Origin: an uncultured Selenomonadales bacterium
GTDB lineage: Bacteria; Bacillota; Negativicutes; Selenomonadales; Selenomonadaceae
Direction: 5' to 3'
Assembly (NCBI GenBank): GCA_946408355.1
Contig: CAMJRX010000003.1
Location: 23,370-87,369 of the forward strand
DNA: 64,000 nucleotides
Under the pieces are notes generated by a model that did no database searches, was not told where the DNA came from, and saw only the letters and a list, made by a program, of their open reading frames with translations. The position numbers were made by a program, and so were the translations under genes. Positions 48,926-58,962 of the stretch are shown here, piece by piece. Position 1 is the stretch's first letter. Each line of letters starts with the position of its first letter.

Positions 48926-49975
48926 ATGAAAAAAATTTTAATGGCGACACTTTTGCTTATGGCGTTTATACTCGGCGGCTGTGGTGGACAAGCTAAAGAG
49001 GAGCCTAAGCAAGAAACTCAAGCTGAAGTAAAAGACGACGCTCAAGCCGCACCCGCGCAGGACGTCAAAGGCAACTTGAAAATTTCTATGCTAAACGTCG
49101 GGCAGGGCGACGCGATTTTAATTCAAACCGGCAAGCAAACTGTTTTAATCGATACGAGCGACACCGACGAACGAGACCTCTTAATTAAAGAACTCGAAAG
49201 ATTGTCCGTTACGAAGATTGATAAGTTGATTTTGACGCACCCGCATGCCGACCATATCGGTAGCGCAAAAGCTTTAATCAATCCGAGCAAAAAGGAACTC
49301 AACGCGAATCCTTACCTCGAAAAAATTTCCGTCGCTGAAGTTTACGACAACGGCATTGCCTCGACTTCGCCGTTGTATAAAAGTTACATGAAGGCTATCG
49401 ACACGAAGGGTATTACTCACACTGCGCTAAAAGCTGGCGACACTCTCGACTTTGGAAACTCCGTTAAGTTTAATGTCCTCTACCCGACGCCAGAACTTGT
49501 CGCGGCAGTTAACGACGAAAAACAAAAATCCGACCCGAACAATGAATCCATCGTCGGCAAACTCACTTACAAAAAATTTTCTATGATGTTCACTGGCGAC
49601 GCCGAAAAGGAAGCTGAATCGGCTATCTTAGCAAAAAATAAGGCTAAGGCTTTAAAATGTGACGTACTCAAGTCGGGACATCACGGAAGTTATACCGCGT
49701 CGACTAAAGATTTTGTCGCGGCAGTCAATCCCAGTTACGTTTTAATTTCGTGTGGACCGGAGGAAGAACGCCGCAATACTTATGGGCATCCGCACCTTGA
49801 GCCGCTCAAAAATTATCTTGAGCAAGGCATTGACAAGAAAAATATTCTTTGCACGCGCTGGAACGGAACAATTACAGTTACAAGCGACGGCAAAAGTTTT
49901 TCCGTTCAATCCGAAGACAACGAGGATTGGGTTAACAAGTGGATAACCAAAAAACAGAAGGATAAAAAGAAGTAA
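48926..49975 (+). CDS. lipoprotein metallo-beta-lactamase-fold hydrolase (ComEC C-domain-like), paralog 1
   Basis: LGGCGG lipobox; SMLNVGQGDAILIQTGKQTVLIDTSD; LILTHPHADHIG; LKSGHHGSYTASTKDF. Confidence 0.9.
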   Translation: MKKILMATLLLMAFILGGCGGQAKEEPKQETQAEVKDDAQAAPAQDVKGNLKISMLNVGQGDAILIQTGKQTVLIDTSDTDERDLLIKELERLSVTKIDKLILTHPHADHIGSAKALINPSKKELNANPYLEKISVAEVYDNGIASTSPLYKSYMKAIDTKGITHTALKAGDTLDFGNSVKFNVLYPTPELVAAVNDEKQKSDPNNESIVGKLTYKKFSMMFTGDAEKEAESAILAKNKAKALKCDVLKSGHHGSYTASTKDFVAAVNPSYVLISCGPEEERRNTYGHPHLEPLKNYLEQGIDKKNILCTRWNGTITVTSDGKSFSVQSEDNEDWVNKWITKKQKDKKK

Positions 49976-49989
49976 CGAAAGGATATGTT

Positions 49990-51051
49990 ATGAAAAAAAT
50001 TTTTTTAGCTGTACTCTTGCTGGCGACGTTTGTTTTCAGCGGTTGCGATACTAAAGCCGCTGTTAAAGACTATTCAGCAAATCACTTGTCTGACGTTAAA
50101 GGCAATCTGCAAATCTCTATGCTAAACGTCGGGCACGGCGACGCGATTTTAATTCGTACAAGTGAACAGACTATTTTAATCGATACGGGACATGACAAAG
50201 AACGCCCGCGCTTTATTAGCGAACTTGAAAAATTATCCGTCACGAAAATTGACAAGCTGATTTTAACTCACCCGCACGGCGACCATATCGGCAACGCGAA
50301 AATTTTAATCAATCCGAGTGATAAAGAACTCGCCGAAAATCCCTACCTTGAAAAAATTTCTGTTGGTACGGTTTACGATAACGGCGTAGTGTCAAGTTCG
50401 CCTTACTATTTAAATTACATGAGGGCAATCGCGGCTAAAGATAGTGTAACTCGTCAAAAATTAAAAGCCGGCGACGTTTTGGATTTCGGCGACAATGTTA
50501 AATTCAAGGTTCTCTTTCCAACTGATGAATTTGTTAAGACAGTTAATGGCGGGAACGTAGACAAAAAAGATAAAGAGTACAACGTAAACAACGGCAGTAT
50601 AGTCGGCAAGCTCACTTACGTAAGATTTTCTATGATGCTTACCGGCGATTGCGAAAAAAAATCCGAAGCGAAAATTTTAGCGAACAATGCCGCAGAGGAT
50701 TTAAAATGCAACGTTCTCAAATCGGGACATCATGGTATTGCCTCCGCGTCAGGTAAAAAATTTATCGCGGCAGTTGATCCTAGTTATGTTTTAATCAGCG
50801 CGGGCAATAAAGAAAAAAATAATATGGCTTATGGTCAGCCGAATCGTCCACCGCTCGAAAATTATTTGGCGCAAGGCATTGACAAGAAAAATATTCTCTG
50901 CACACGTTGGAACGGTACAATCACCATAACTAGCGACGGCAAAAATTTTTCCGTTAAGCCTGAAAATAATGAGGATTGGATCGATACGTGGCTCGCCAGA
51001 AAAAAAGAGATGGAAGCGAAATTGGAAGCGGAGAAAAATAAAAAGGGGTGA
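49990..51051 (+). CDS. lipoprotein metallo-beta-lactamase-fold hydrolase, paralog 2
   Basis: FSGCDT lipobox; SMLNVGHGDAILIRTSEQTILIDTG; LILTHPHGDHIG; LKSGHHGIASASGKKF. Confidence 0.9.
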   Translation: MKKIFLAVLLLATFVFSGCDTKAAVKDYSANHLSDVKGNLQISMLNVGHGDAILIRTSEQTILIDTGHDKERPRFISELEKLSVTKIDKLILTHPHGDHIGNAKILINPSDKELAENPYLEKISVGTVYDNGVVSSSPYYLNYMRAIAAKDSVTRQKLKAGDVLDFGDNVKFKVLFPTDEFVKTVNGGNVDKKDKEYNVNNGSIVGKLTYVRFSMMLTGDCEKKSEAKILANNAAEDLKCNVLKSGHHGIASASGKKFIAAVDPSYVLISAGNKEKNNMAYGQPNRPPLENYLAQGIDKKNILCTRWNGTITITSDGKNFSVKPENNEDWIDTWLARKKEMEAKLEAEKNKKG

Positions 51052-51057
51052 TTAATC

Positions 51058-51300
51058 ATGAATGACGCAAAGGAAATTAGCGCGTACCTTGACCGAATCG
51101 AAGAGCTTGAGGACGGTTCAGCGACGGCCGTTTTCTTGCTTGAAGAGGACGAGGACGAGTTTCGCGAATTCGTTTTGCCTGCAGATTTTTTGCCGGAAGG
51201 CGCGGGCGAAGGCGAATATCTCACAATTAAAATTTCTCGCAACGCTGACAAGACAGCTGAGGCACTCAACGAGGCACGCGAACTTTTGAAAAACACTTGA
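51058..51300 (+). CDS. DUF3006-like small acidic protein
   Basis: ISAYLDRIEELEDGSATAVFLLEEDEDEFREFVLPADFLPEGAGEGEYLTIKI; DUF3006 proteins commonly follow such hydrolases. Confidence 0.7.
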   Translation: MNDAKEISAYLDRIEELEDGSATAVFLLEEDEDEFREFVLPADFLPEGAGEGEYLTIKISRNADKTAEALNEARELLKNT

Positions 51301-51329
51301 GTATGAGAAATGAGGAATGAGGAGTTAAT

Positions 51330-52376
51330 TTGCTGAAAAAATTTCTAACGTGTTTCAATCTGCTGATTGTCCTGATTTTATCGGCGACGGCTTACGCTAA
51401 ACCCGCCGAACTCACGGGGATAAATGCCTACGAACTGGACAAAGAAACTGTGCGGATTGAAATTTCTTATCGCGGCGGACGGCTCGACAACAGCGATATT
51501 TCTTCCAATTTTTCGTTGGATAGCATGCGTATCGAAATTGATAACGCCTTGCCCGGCAGAGTTAGCCGCGTTTCGGGCATGAAAATTCAGCCCGCCGCAA
51601 AAAATCTTATTGAAAAAATTCTCGTCAACGAAACTAAAAAAGAATTTACAAGTATCCAAATTAATTTCAAGCCGATAATGGAAAGCGGCGACGCAACGAT
51701 TAATCTTGAGCCTGCCAATCGCGCTGAAAAAAAAGATGCCCAAATTATTATCGACGTAAAAAAATTTGCCGCGCAGAACGATTTGTATCAATATAATGGC
51801 GGCGAAAAAATTATCGTGATTGATCCTGGTCATGGAGGCTCTGACGCGGGCGCAATCGGTCCTACTGGCGTTACGGAAAAATCTGTTTCGTTGGCAGTCT
51901 CACTCAAGGCGCAGAAACTTTTAGCGGATTCGGGCTATCAAGTTGTTATGACGCGCACGACTGATATTGACGTTGCCGCACCAGGCGTATCAGACGCTAC
52001 AGAACTTCAAGCGCGTGTCAATAAGGCTCCGCCCAATGCCGCACTTTTTATCAGCGTCCACTGCAACGCCTTTTCAAACGGTAAAGCAAACGGCATGGAA
52101 ACTTATCACGCGCCGACCGCCGTTAAAGGTGCTCGCCTCGCCCGACTGTTAAACGAGGAACTTGAGCGGCTCGGCGGTTTGAACAATCGCGGCGTCAAGG
52201 CGGCAAGATTTTATGTCATGACGCATTCGCAATGTCCCGCCTCGCTGATTGAGCTGGGCTTTATCACAAATCCACGCGAAGAAAAATTATTGGCAAGCGA
52301 CGATTATCAACAGAAGCTTGCGCAGGCAATTACAAATGCCGTCAATCGCTATTTCAATCAAGGAGGATTTGATTAA
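51330..52376 (+). CDS. N-acetylmuramoyl-L-alanine amidase with AMIN domain
   Basis: IIVIDPGHGGSDAGAIGPTGVTEKSVSLAVSLKAQKLL; SVHCNAF; SLIELGFITNPREEKLL. Confidence 0.93.
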   Translation: MLKKFLTCFNLLIVLILSATAYAKPAELTGINAYELDKETVRIEISYRGGRLDNSDISSNFSLDSMRIEIDNALPGRVSRVSGMKIQPAAKNLIEKILVNETKKEFTSIQINFKPIMESGDATINLEPANRAEKKDAQIIIDVKKFAAQNDLYQYNGGEKIIVIDPGHGGSDAGAIGPTGVTEKSVSLAVSLKAQKLLADSGYQVVMTRTTDIDVAAPGVSDATELQARVNKAPPNAALFISVHCNAFSNGKANGMETYHAPTAVKGARLARLLNEELERLGGLNNRGVKAARFYVMTHSQCPASLIELGFITNPREEKLLASDDYQQKLAQAITNAVNRYFNQGGFD

Positions 52377-52378
52377 TC

Positions 52379-53011
52379 GTGAAGAAAATTTTAGTGCCGG
52401 CAATGCTCGCGCTCCTTCTGTTTACAGCGGGTTGCGATAAACCTCCGACTGAAGAACCGCCAGCTAAACCAACTGAAACGCCCGCGCAGACAAAACCCGA
52501 CGTTAAACCCGAAACTAAACCAGAACAAAAAACCGCACCTGACAAGCCAGTTAGAACTACGGAAAATCAGCCCGCTAAAAATGAGCAGACGGAACAATCA
52601 ATGAACATAAAAGTTTATTATCCCGACGATTCGGGCATGAAACTCGTCGAAGTCGAACGCAAAATAATTGTTGATGATTCGGTTGATAAATACACCGCCG
52701 CCGTTGAAACTTTAATGGAGGAACCTGCCGAAGAAAACTTGACGCGAATTTTCCCAAAGAATGCGGCGATTAGAAGTGTCACAGTTAGAGACGGGCTTGC
52801 GACGGTTGACTTTGACGGAAGTATTTTAAAGGGCTTTGTTGGCGGCTCGACGGGCGAGGAATTTCTAATCGGCTCGATTGTCGACACGCTGACTAATTTT
52901 CCTGAAGTCAAGCGCGTGAAATTTTTAGTAGACGGCAAAGAAATTGAAACTCTTTCTGGGCATATGGATTTGAGCACGCCGCTAGAACGCATGAACACTT
53001 TAACTAAATAA
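52379..53011 (+). CDS. GerMN-domain lipoprotein
   Basis: TAGCDK lipobox; Pro/Lys/Glu-rich linker; YYPDDSGMKLVEVERKI…TLMEEPAEENLTRIFPKNAAIRSVTVRDGLATVDF. Confidence 0.8.
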   Translation: MKKILVPAMLALLLFTAGCDKPPTEEPPAKPTETPAQTKPDVKPETKPEQKTAPDKPVRTTENQPAKNEQTEQSMNIKVYYPDDSGMKLVEVERKIIVDDSVDKYTAAVETLMEEPAEENLTRIFPKNAAIRSVTVRDGLATVDFDGSILKGFVGGSTGEEFLIGSIVDTLTNFPEVKRVKFLVDGKEIETLSGHMDLSTPLERMNTLTK

Positions 53012-53124
53012 AATTTTTAAAAAGGGCTCGTTAAAGCGGGTCTTTTTTGTTGCAAATGTTGCGTAAATCGCCATAAAGTTGTACAATTCAGCTGTAAAAG
53101 TTTTAAAAAGTGGAGGATTTACAT

Positions 53125-54294
53125 ATGCACAGCTTTGAATATTTTTGCCCGACGGAAATAATTTTCGGGGTTGGCGCGGAAAATCACGTCGCAGAAAAAA
53201 TTCGCAAATATGGCGGCTCCAAAGTTATGATTCTTTACGGCGGCGGCAGTGCGATTAAGAGCGGGCTTATTGATAAAGTTAAAAATTTGCTTATCGATTT
53301 TGAGTTAAAAATTTTGGGCGGCGTCAAACCGAATCCGCGCTTGAGTTTTGCTCGTCAAGCTATTCAAGAGGCAATTGACGCTAAAATAAATTTCGTGTTG
53401 GCTGTCGGCGGCGGCAGTGTTATCGACACGGCTAAGGCAGTCGCACTTGGCGCGGCTAATCCCGACGTTGACATTTGGGAGCATTGGACTAAGAAAGTTA
53501 ATCTCGAAAAATCTTTACCAGTCGGAGCAATCTTGACGATAGCGGCGGCAGGCTCTGAAACTTCTGACTCTGCTGTTTTGACGAATGAAGATACTGGCAA
53601 GAAAATGGGAACAATTACGCCGCGTCCGGTATTTGCGATTATGAATCCCGAATTCGCGTTGACGGTTCCGCATTACCCGTTGATTTGCGGAATTGCCGAT
53701 ATTATCATGCACACCCTTGAAAGATATTTTAGCAAGATTGATGGCAATGAATTTACGGATATGGTTGCTGAGTCGCTGATTAAAAATGTTATGGCGCAAT
53801 CGAAAGCACTTCTTAAAAATCCTCAAGACTTGCACGCCATGAGCGAAATAATGTGGTGCGGTTCGGTGTCGCATACGGGTTTTACGGGGCTTGGACGCGA
53901 CAGAGATTTTTCCGCGCATAAATTAGGGCACGAACTTAGCGGGCGTTATGACGTGGCGCACGGCGCGAGCTTGACTGCAGTTTGGGCGGCATGGGCGAGG
54001 ACCGTTTACACTGTTAAGCCTGAACGCTTTGCAAACTTTGCAGAAAAAATTTTCGGAATAACGGACGGAACGATTGACGAATGCGCCCGCGCAGGTATCG
54101 ACGCTATGGAAAATTATTTCCGTGAACTGGGCATGCCAACGAATTTTTCCGAACTGGGAATAGGTATTCAAAGCGACGACGAATTAAAATTTTTAGCAGA
54201 TATGGTTACTTCAAATGGCACGCAAAAAGTTGCGACATTTCAACCTCTCGACCGCGATTTAGTTTTGAAAATTTATCATAGGGCGAATCACTGA
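53125..54294 (+). CDS. iron-containing alcohol dehydrogenase
   Basis: CPTEIIFGVGAENHVAEKIRKYGGSKVMILYGGGS; GGGSVIDTAKAVALG; HKLGHELSGRYDVAHGASL. Confidence 0.94.
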   Translation: MHSFEYFCPTEIIFGVGAENHVAEKIRKYGGSKVMILYGGGSAIKSGLIDKVKNLLIDFELKILGGVKPNPRLSFARQAIQEAIDAKINFVLAVGGGSVIDTAKAVALGAANPDVDIWEHWTKKVNLEKSLPVGAILTIAAAGSETSDSAVLTNEDTGKKMGTITPRPVFAIMNPEFALTVPHYPLICGIADIIMHTLERYFSKIDGNEFTDMVAESLIKNVMAQSKALLKNPQDLHAMSEIMWCGSVSHTGFTGLGRDRDFSAHKLGHELSGRYDVAHGASLTAVWAAWARTVYTVKPERFANFAEKIFGITDGTIDECARAGIDAMENYFRELGMPTNFSELGIGIQSDDELKFLADMVTSNGTQKVATFQPLDRDLVLKIYHRANH

Positions 54295-54387
54295 TAGCTA
54301 TAAAAAATTTTAAAAAAAACTTGCGCCAAAAATAAAATTTTGTGCTATAATCCCTTGCATATGCGCGAAAGGGGGGAAAATTTTTAA

Positions 54388-55338
54388 ATGAAACTGACCT
54401 CAATGCTAGTTAGGTGGAATCCGCTAAAATATCTGGGGATTATGGCAGGTTGCTTGATTGCCGCCGCGTCAATTAATACGTTCGTAGTGCCGAGTAGCCT
54501 GTTAACGGGCGGCGTAACGGGCATTGCGATTATTTTTTATTTTTTGGCGGGCTTGCCAATCGGCGCACAGACGCTGGCTTATAATGTGCCGCTATTAATC
54601 GCGTCGTATAAACTTCTCGGCAGAAAATATACAATCGACGTGGTTATCGGGACGTTAATGTTTTCATTCGCGCTGGACGCTACGAAATTTTTAGCGGCGT
54701 ATACTCCCACACAAGATTTAATGCTTGCCTCGATTTACGGCGGAATTTTTAACGGCATAGGTTACGGGATTGTTTTCCGCATGAACGGCTCGACGGGCGG
54801 TTTCGACATACTCGGCGCGATTTTTAAAAAATATTACTCAATGGACATTGGCTCGGTTATTTTCGGCTTTAACTGCTTAATCGTAATGGTGGCTGGCGGG
54901 CTGTTTAATGTAAGTTCCGCGCTGTTTACGCTAATTTGTATGTATGTTACCTCGCAGATGACTAACAAAGTTATTGACGGTATAAATCAGCGCAAAGCGA
55001 TTCTGATTATTTCCGACCACGCAAAGGACATTGCCGACGGAATTATTGCCGACATTGGGCGCGGCGTAACTTTTCTCAACGGCGAGGGCGCATATACCGG
55101 AGCACCAAAAAAGCTTGTTATGGTCGTCGTTAGCATGACGCAAATCGCTAAGATAAAAATTGTCGTCAATACTGTTGATAAAAATGCATTTATGTTAATA
55201 TTATCTGCAAGCGAAGTTATGGGGCGCGGATTCACTCGTCCCAATCGCCAAAACGTTAAGTACCGCACCGACCAAAAAATTAATCCGGAAATTGAACAAA
55301 AAATCCAAGACGCTTTAGCTAATCGCGGCGATGATTGA
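54388..55338 (+). CDS. YitT-family membrane protein
   Basis: AAASINTFVVPSSLLTGGVTGIAIIFYFL; RMNGSTGGFDILGAIFKKY; C-terminal DUF2179-like domain. Confidence 0.92.
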   Translation: MKLTSMLVRWNPLKYLGIMAGCLIAAASINTFVVPSSLLTGGVTGIAIIFYFLAGLPIGAQTLAYNVPLLIASYKLLGRKYTIDVVIGTLMFSFALDATKFLAAYTPTQDLMLASIYGGIFNGIGYGIVFRMNGSTGGFDILGAIFKKYYSMDIGSVIFGFNCLIVMVAGGLFNVSSALFTLICMYVTSQMTNKVIDGINQRKAILIISDHAKDIADGIIADIGRGVTFLNGEGAYTGAPKKLVMVVVSMTQIAKIKIVVNTVDKNAFMLILSASEVMGRGFTRPNRQNVKYRTDQKINPEIEQKIQDALANRGDD

Positions 55339-55482
55339 ATTAAAGGTCGTCAACATTGACGAAAAAATAAAAGTACACGTTACGGGAGGCGATTAAAAAA
55401 TTTTCTTTTAACACACTTATAGATTAGGGGCGACCGGCTTACAAAAAAATCTACTGTCGGTCGAGGGAGGAAAAAGAGTTCT

Positions 55483-56214
55483 ATGGACATTAATTACTTG
55501 TTGAACAGCGGTTTCATGATTCGCGACGGAAAAACTCTGCTGGTATTTGACGATTACGAGGATCCGGAGGGAATCGTCGACGCCGCCTATGATAAAGGGG
55601 ACTTTGACAGGCTGTATATTTTTGTTACACACGCGCACTTTGACCACTTCAGCACGCACATTCGGGCTTATGCGCAGAATACCACGCGCTACATTTTCGG
55701 CAACGACATAAAGCATACCAAGCGCGTTAAAATCTTCCCGAAAGAAAAAATTATTTACATGAAACGCTACACGGAATGGACAGACGGCGCGATTAAAGTT
55801 CGTGCGTATGATTCAACTGATGTCGGGATTTCTTTCTGGGTTGAGACGCCTTCCGGCAAGAAAATTTTCCATGCGGGCGATTTTAACTGGTGGCATTGGG
55901 AAGACGATACACCAGAAAATATAGAATTGGCTGAGAAAGTTTTTAAGCGGCAAATGAAACGGCTTGACGGCATGGAGGCTGACATTGCGTTTTTCCCCAT
56001 TGACGGGAGGTTAGGCTCTTCGCAAGAAATGGGCGCAACTGAATTTGCCTTACGGACTAGATTAAAAAGTTTCGTAGCAATGCACCGCGTTGATTATCCG
56101 CGCTGGAAACCGTCGCAAAAATTTTTGTTGATGGCGAGAACACCCGCGATTTGGTCGCCAACGACGCCTGGCGAACACCGCGCCTTTGACGGAGAAAAAT
56201 TCCTGGAGGACTAA
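55483..56214 (+). CDS. metallo-beta-lactamase-fold hydrolase (UlaG/YcfU-like)
   Basis: FVTHAHFDHFS; IFHAGDFNWWHWEDDT; PIDGRLG. Confidence 0.85.
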   Translation: MDINYLLNSGFMIRDGKTLLVFDDYEDPEGIVDAAYDKGDFDRLYIFVTHAHFDHFSTHIRAYAQNTTRYIFGNDIKHTKRVKIFPKEKIIYMKRYTEWTDGAIKVRAYDSTDVGISFWVETPSGKKIFHAGDFNWWHWEDDTPENIELAEKVFKRQMKRLDGMEADIAFFPIDGRLGSSQEMGATEFALRTRLKSFVAMHRVDYPRWKPSQKFLLMARTPAIWSPTTPGEHRAFDGEKFLED

Positions 56215-56220
56215 TTAAAT

Positions 56221-56691
56221 ATGGCTGATAAAAAAATCATGCTGACTCAAGACGGCTATAACAAGCTGGTTGAGAAGTTGGACTATTTAAAGAGTGTGGG
56301 ACGCATTGAAGTTTCCGAGCGTCTCAAGGCGGCAATAGCTTTGGGTGACCTTAGCGAGAATTCCGAATATGACGACGCCAAAAACGAGCAAGGTCGCCTT
56401 GAAAGCGAAATCAGCGAACTGGAAGCTAAACTTCGCAATAGCGAAATTATTCATTCGGCAGCTCCTACGGGCAAAGTCACGATTGGCAGTACAGTAACTG
56501 TGCGCGACGTAGAACTTGACGCGATGGAAACTTATATGATAGTCGGCTCAACGGAGGCTGATCCCGATAATAATAAAATTTCGGACGAATCACCGCTTGG
56601 AGCTGCCCTTCTCGAAAAAGGCGCGGGCGTAAAGGTTCAAGTTCATGCTCCGGCGGGCATCCTTGAGTTTGAGATTTTGGACGTTAAGTGA
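56221..56691 (+). CDS. greA: transcription elongation factor GreA
   Basis: MLTQDGYNKLVEKLDYLKSVGRIEVSERLKAAIALGDLSENSEYDDAKNEQ. Confidence 0.97.
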   Translation: MADKKIMLTQDGYNKLVEKLDYLKSVGRIEVSERLKAAIALGDLSENSEYDDAKNEQGRLESEISELEAKLRNSEIIHSAAPTGKVTIGSTVTVRDVELDAMETYMIVGSTEADPDNNKISDESPLGAALLEKGAGVKVQVHAPAGILEFEILDVK

Positions 56692-56700
56692 GGTTTTCTC

Positions 56701-57963
56701 ATGAATGTTTTACTAATCGGCGGCGGCGGTCGCGAACACGCGCTTGCATGGAAAATTTCGCAAAGTCCGTTGCTTGAAAAGTTTTTCGCTATACCCGGCA
56801 GCCCCGGCGTTGCTAACTTTGCCGAATGTGTCGAAAATATTTCAATCGAAGACAATGCCGCGCTCGTAAATTTTGCAAAAGCCAATGCGATTGATTTGGT
56901 TGTTATCGGTCCTGAAGCTCCGCTGGTAAATGGTTTAGCTGACAAACTCGACGCGGCGGGCATTAAAGCTTTTGGTCCGAAAAAAATTGCCGCACAGATT
57001 GAAGGCTCGAAAATTTTTGCTAAGCAACTCATGAAGAAATACGGCATACCGACTGCTGATTTTGAAGTTTTCGACAATCCCGACGCCGCGAAGATTTTTA
57101 TTCAAGAAAAAAATATTTTCCCAATAGTTATCAAAGCTGACGGATTGGCGGCGGGTAAGGGCGTTATCGTTGCGCAAAATTTGGACGAGGCATTGAGCGC
57201 AGTCGACGAGATGAAAACTTTTGGCGCGGCTGGCAATAAAATCGTCGTGGAAGAATTTATGGACGGCGAGGAAGCCTCTGTTCTTGCGTTGACGGACGGG
57301 GAAAAAATTTTACCGTTGATTGCCGCGCAGGATCACAAAAGAGTTTTTGACGGCGACAAAGGCTTAAATACCGGCGGCATGGGAGCTTATGCGCCCGCAC
57401 CTGTCGTTGACGAAAATATTGCCGCGCAGGTTGAAGAAAAAATTCTTAAGCCGACAATCGCCGCTCTCAAGGCAGAGGGAATTATTTATCGCGGTTGCCT
57501 CTACGCGGGATTGATGATTGTCAACGGCGAGCCTAAAGTTGTAGAGTTTAATTGCCGATTCGGCGACCCTGAAACGCAAGTTGTTTTGCCGCTTATGGAA
57601 AGCGATTTGTTGGAGCTTATGGACGCCTGCGCGGCGGGCAATTTGGCTGATAAAAAAATTTCGTGGAGCAATCAAAGTGCAGTCTGCGTAATTATGGCGA
57701 GCGGCGGTTATCCGAAGGCTTACAAAAAAAATTTGCCGATTGACGGCATTGTAAAGGCTAAAGCTTTAGGCGCAATGATTTTCCACGCGGGCACGAAAAT
57801 TTTAAACGATGAACTTGTCACAAATGGCGGGCGCGTTCTGGGCGTTACGATTACGGCACCAACTTTGCGCGAGGCTGTCGACAAAGTTTATCGTTGCGTC
57901 GAAGTTATTCATTTTGATGACGTTCACTATCGCCGAGACATTGCGTCGCGTGCATTAAAATAA
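56701..57963 (+). CDS. purD: phosphoribosylamine-glycine ligase
   Basis: MNVLLIGGGGREHALAWKISQSP; GGMGAYAPAPV; EFNCRFGDPETQ. Confidence 0.97.
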   Translation: MNVLLIGGGGREHALAWKISQSPLLEKFFAIPGSPGVANFAECVENISIEDNAALVNFAKANAIDLVVIGPEAPLVNGLADKLDAAGIKAFGPKKIAAQIEGSKIFAKQLMKKYGIPTADFEVFDNPDAAKIFIQEKNIFPIVIKADGLAAGKGVIVAQNLDEALSAVDEMKTFGAAGNKIVVEEFMDGEEASVLALTDGEKILPLIAAQDHKRVFDGDKGLNTGGMGAYAPAPVVDENIAAQVEEKILKPTIAALKAEGIIYRGCLYAGLMIVNGEPKVVEFNCRFGDPETQVVLPLMESDLLELMDACAAGNLADKKISWSNQSAVCVIMASGGYPKAYKKNLPIDGIVKAKALGAMIFHAGTKILNDELVTNGGRVLGVTITAPTLREAVDKVYRCVEVIHFDDVHYRRDIASRALK

Positions 57964-58013
57964 TTTCATAACGAAAACAAAACGAGCCGTTCGATTTGAG
58001 CGGCTCTAAATTT

Positions 58014-58883
58014 TTATGCAAGCAAGCGCATATCTCTAGCTTGTTCGCGCAGATGAGCAATTCTGTCGTCGGTGTCGGGGTGCGTCGAAAATAAATTCTT
58101 CAATGCCTTTTTGGAATTCTCCAACGGATTGATTATAAACATGTGAGCAGTTGCCGTTCCCGCTTTATCCATTGGTGCATAGTGTTGTGCGTGATATTCA
58201 ATTTTCTCTAAAGCATTGGCAAGATAAATCGGATTGCCGCAAATTTCGCCGCCAGTTTTATCTGCGTCATATTCCCTCGAACGCGACACGGCAAGTTGAA
58301 TCAGCGTGGCGGCAATCGGCGCAAGAATTATCGTCGCGAGTAATCCGACAATCCCGCCGTTATCATCGTCATCAGAGCGTGTGCCGAAAATCGCGCCCCA
58401 TTGAACAATATCTGCAACCATAGAAATGACGCCCGCCATAGACGCTGCGATTGTCCCGATTAAAATATCTCTGTGCTTGACGTGCGCCAATTCATGACCG
58501 AGCACGCCGGAAATTTCGTTGTAGTCAAGAGCTTTCATCAAACCTGTCGTAACTGCAACCGCCGCATTGTCGGGATTTCTGCCTGTCGCGAAGGCATTCG
58601 GAGCGTCGCTATCAATTATGTAGACGCGAGGCATTGGCAACTTTGCATTTTGCGCAAGTTTTTCAACAATGCCGTAGAGTTGCGGCGCGTCTTTATCGGA
58701 AACTTCGCGGGCATCGTAACTTTTTAAAACAATCGAATCGCTGAACCAATAGCTGAAAAAATTCATGCCGATTGCTATAACTAACATAATCATCGCGCCC
58801 ATCGAATCACCAATCGCGCCGCCTATCGCCACCATTAAACCAGTTAGCAAAGCCATTAACACAAATGTTTTGAAAATGTTCAA
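58014..58883 (-). CDS. htpX: HtpX-type zinc metalloprotease
   Basis: GVLGHELAHVKHRDILIGTIAASMAG; SRSREYDADKTGGEICGNPIYLANALEKI; TTG start after AAAAGGAGG. Confidence 0.95.
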   Translation of the reverse strand: MNIFKTFVLMALLTGLMVAIGGAIGDSMGAMIMLVIAIGMNFFSYWFSDSIVLKSYDAREVSDKDAPQLYGIVEKLAQNAKLPMPRVYIIDSDAPNAFATGRNPDNAAVAVTTGLMKALDYNEISGVLGHELAHVKHRDILIGTIAASMAGVISMVADIVQWGAIFGTRSDDDDNGGIVGLLATIILAPIAATLIQLAVSRSREYDADKTGGEICGNPIYLANALEKIEYHAQHYAPMDKAGTATAHMFIINPLENSKKALKNLFSTHPDTDDRIAHLREQARDMRLLA

Positions 58884-58962
58884 GCTAAAACCTCCTTTTG
58901 CGCAAATTATAAAGGCCTTCACGCTTTTCGGCAAGACTTTTGCTAATATTCGGCGCGACAAA

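Noticed and set aside
55331-55396. 21-codon ORF (MIELKVVNIDEKIKVHVTGGD) overlapping the end of the YitT-family gene
   Set aside because: Too short to support as a gene from sequence alone; could be a remnant or leader peptide.
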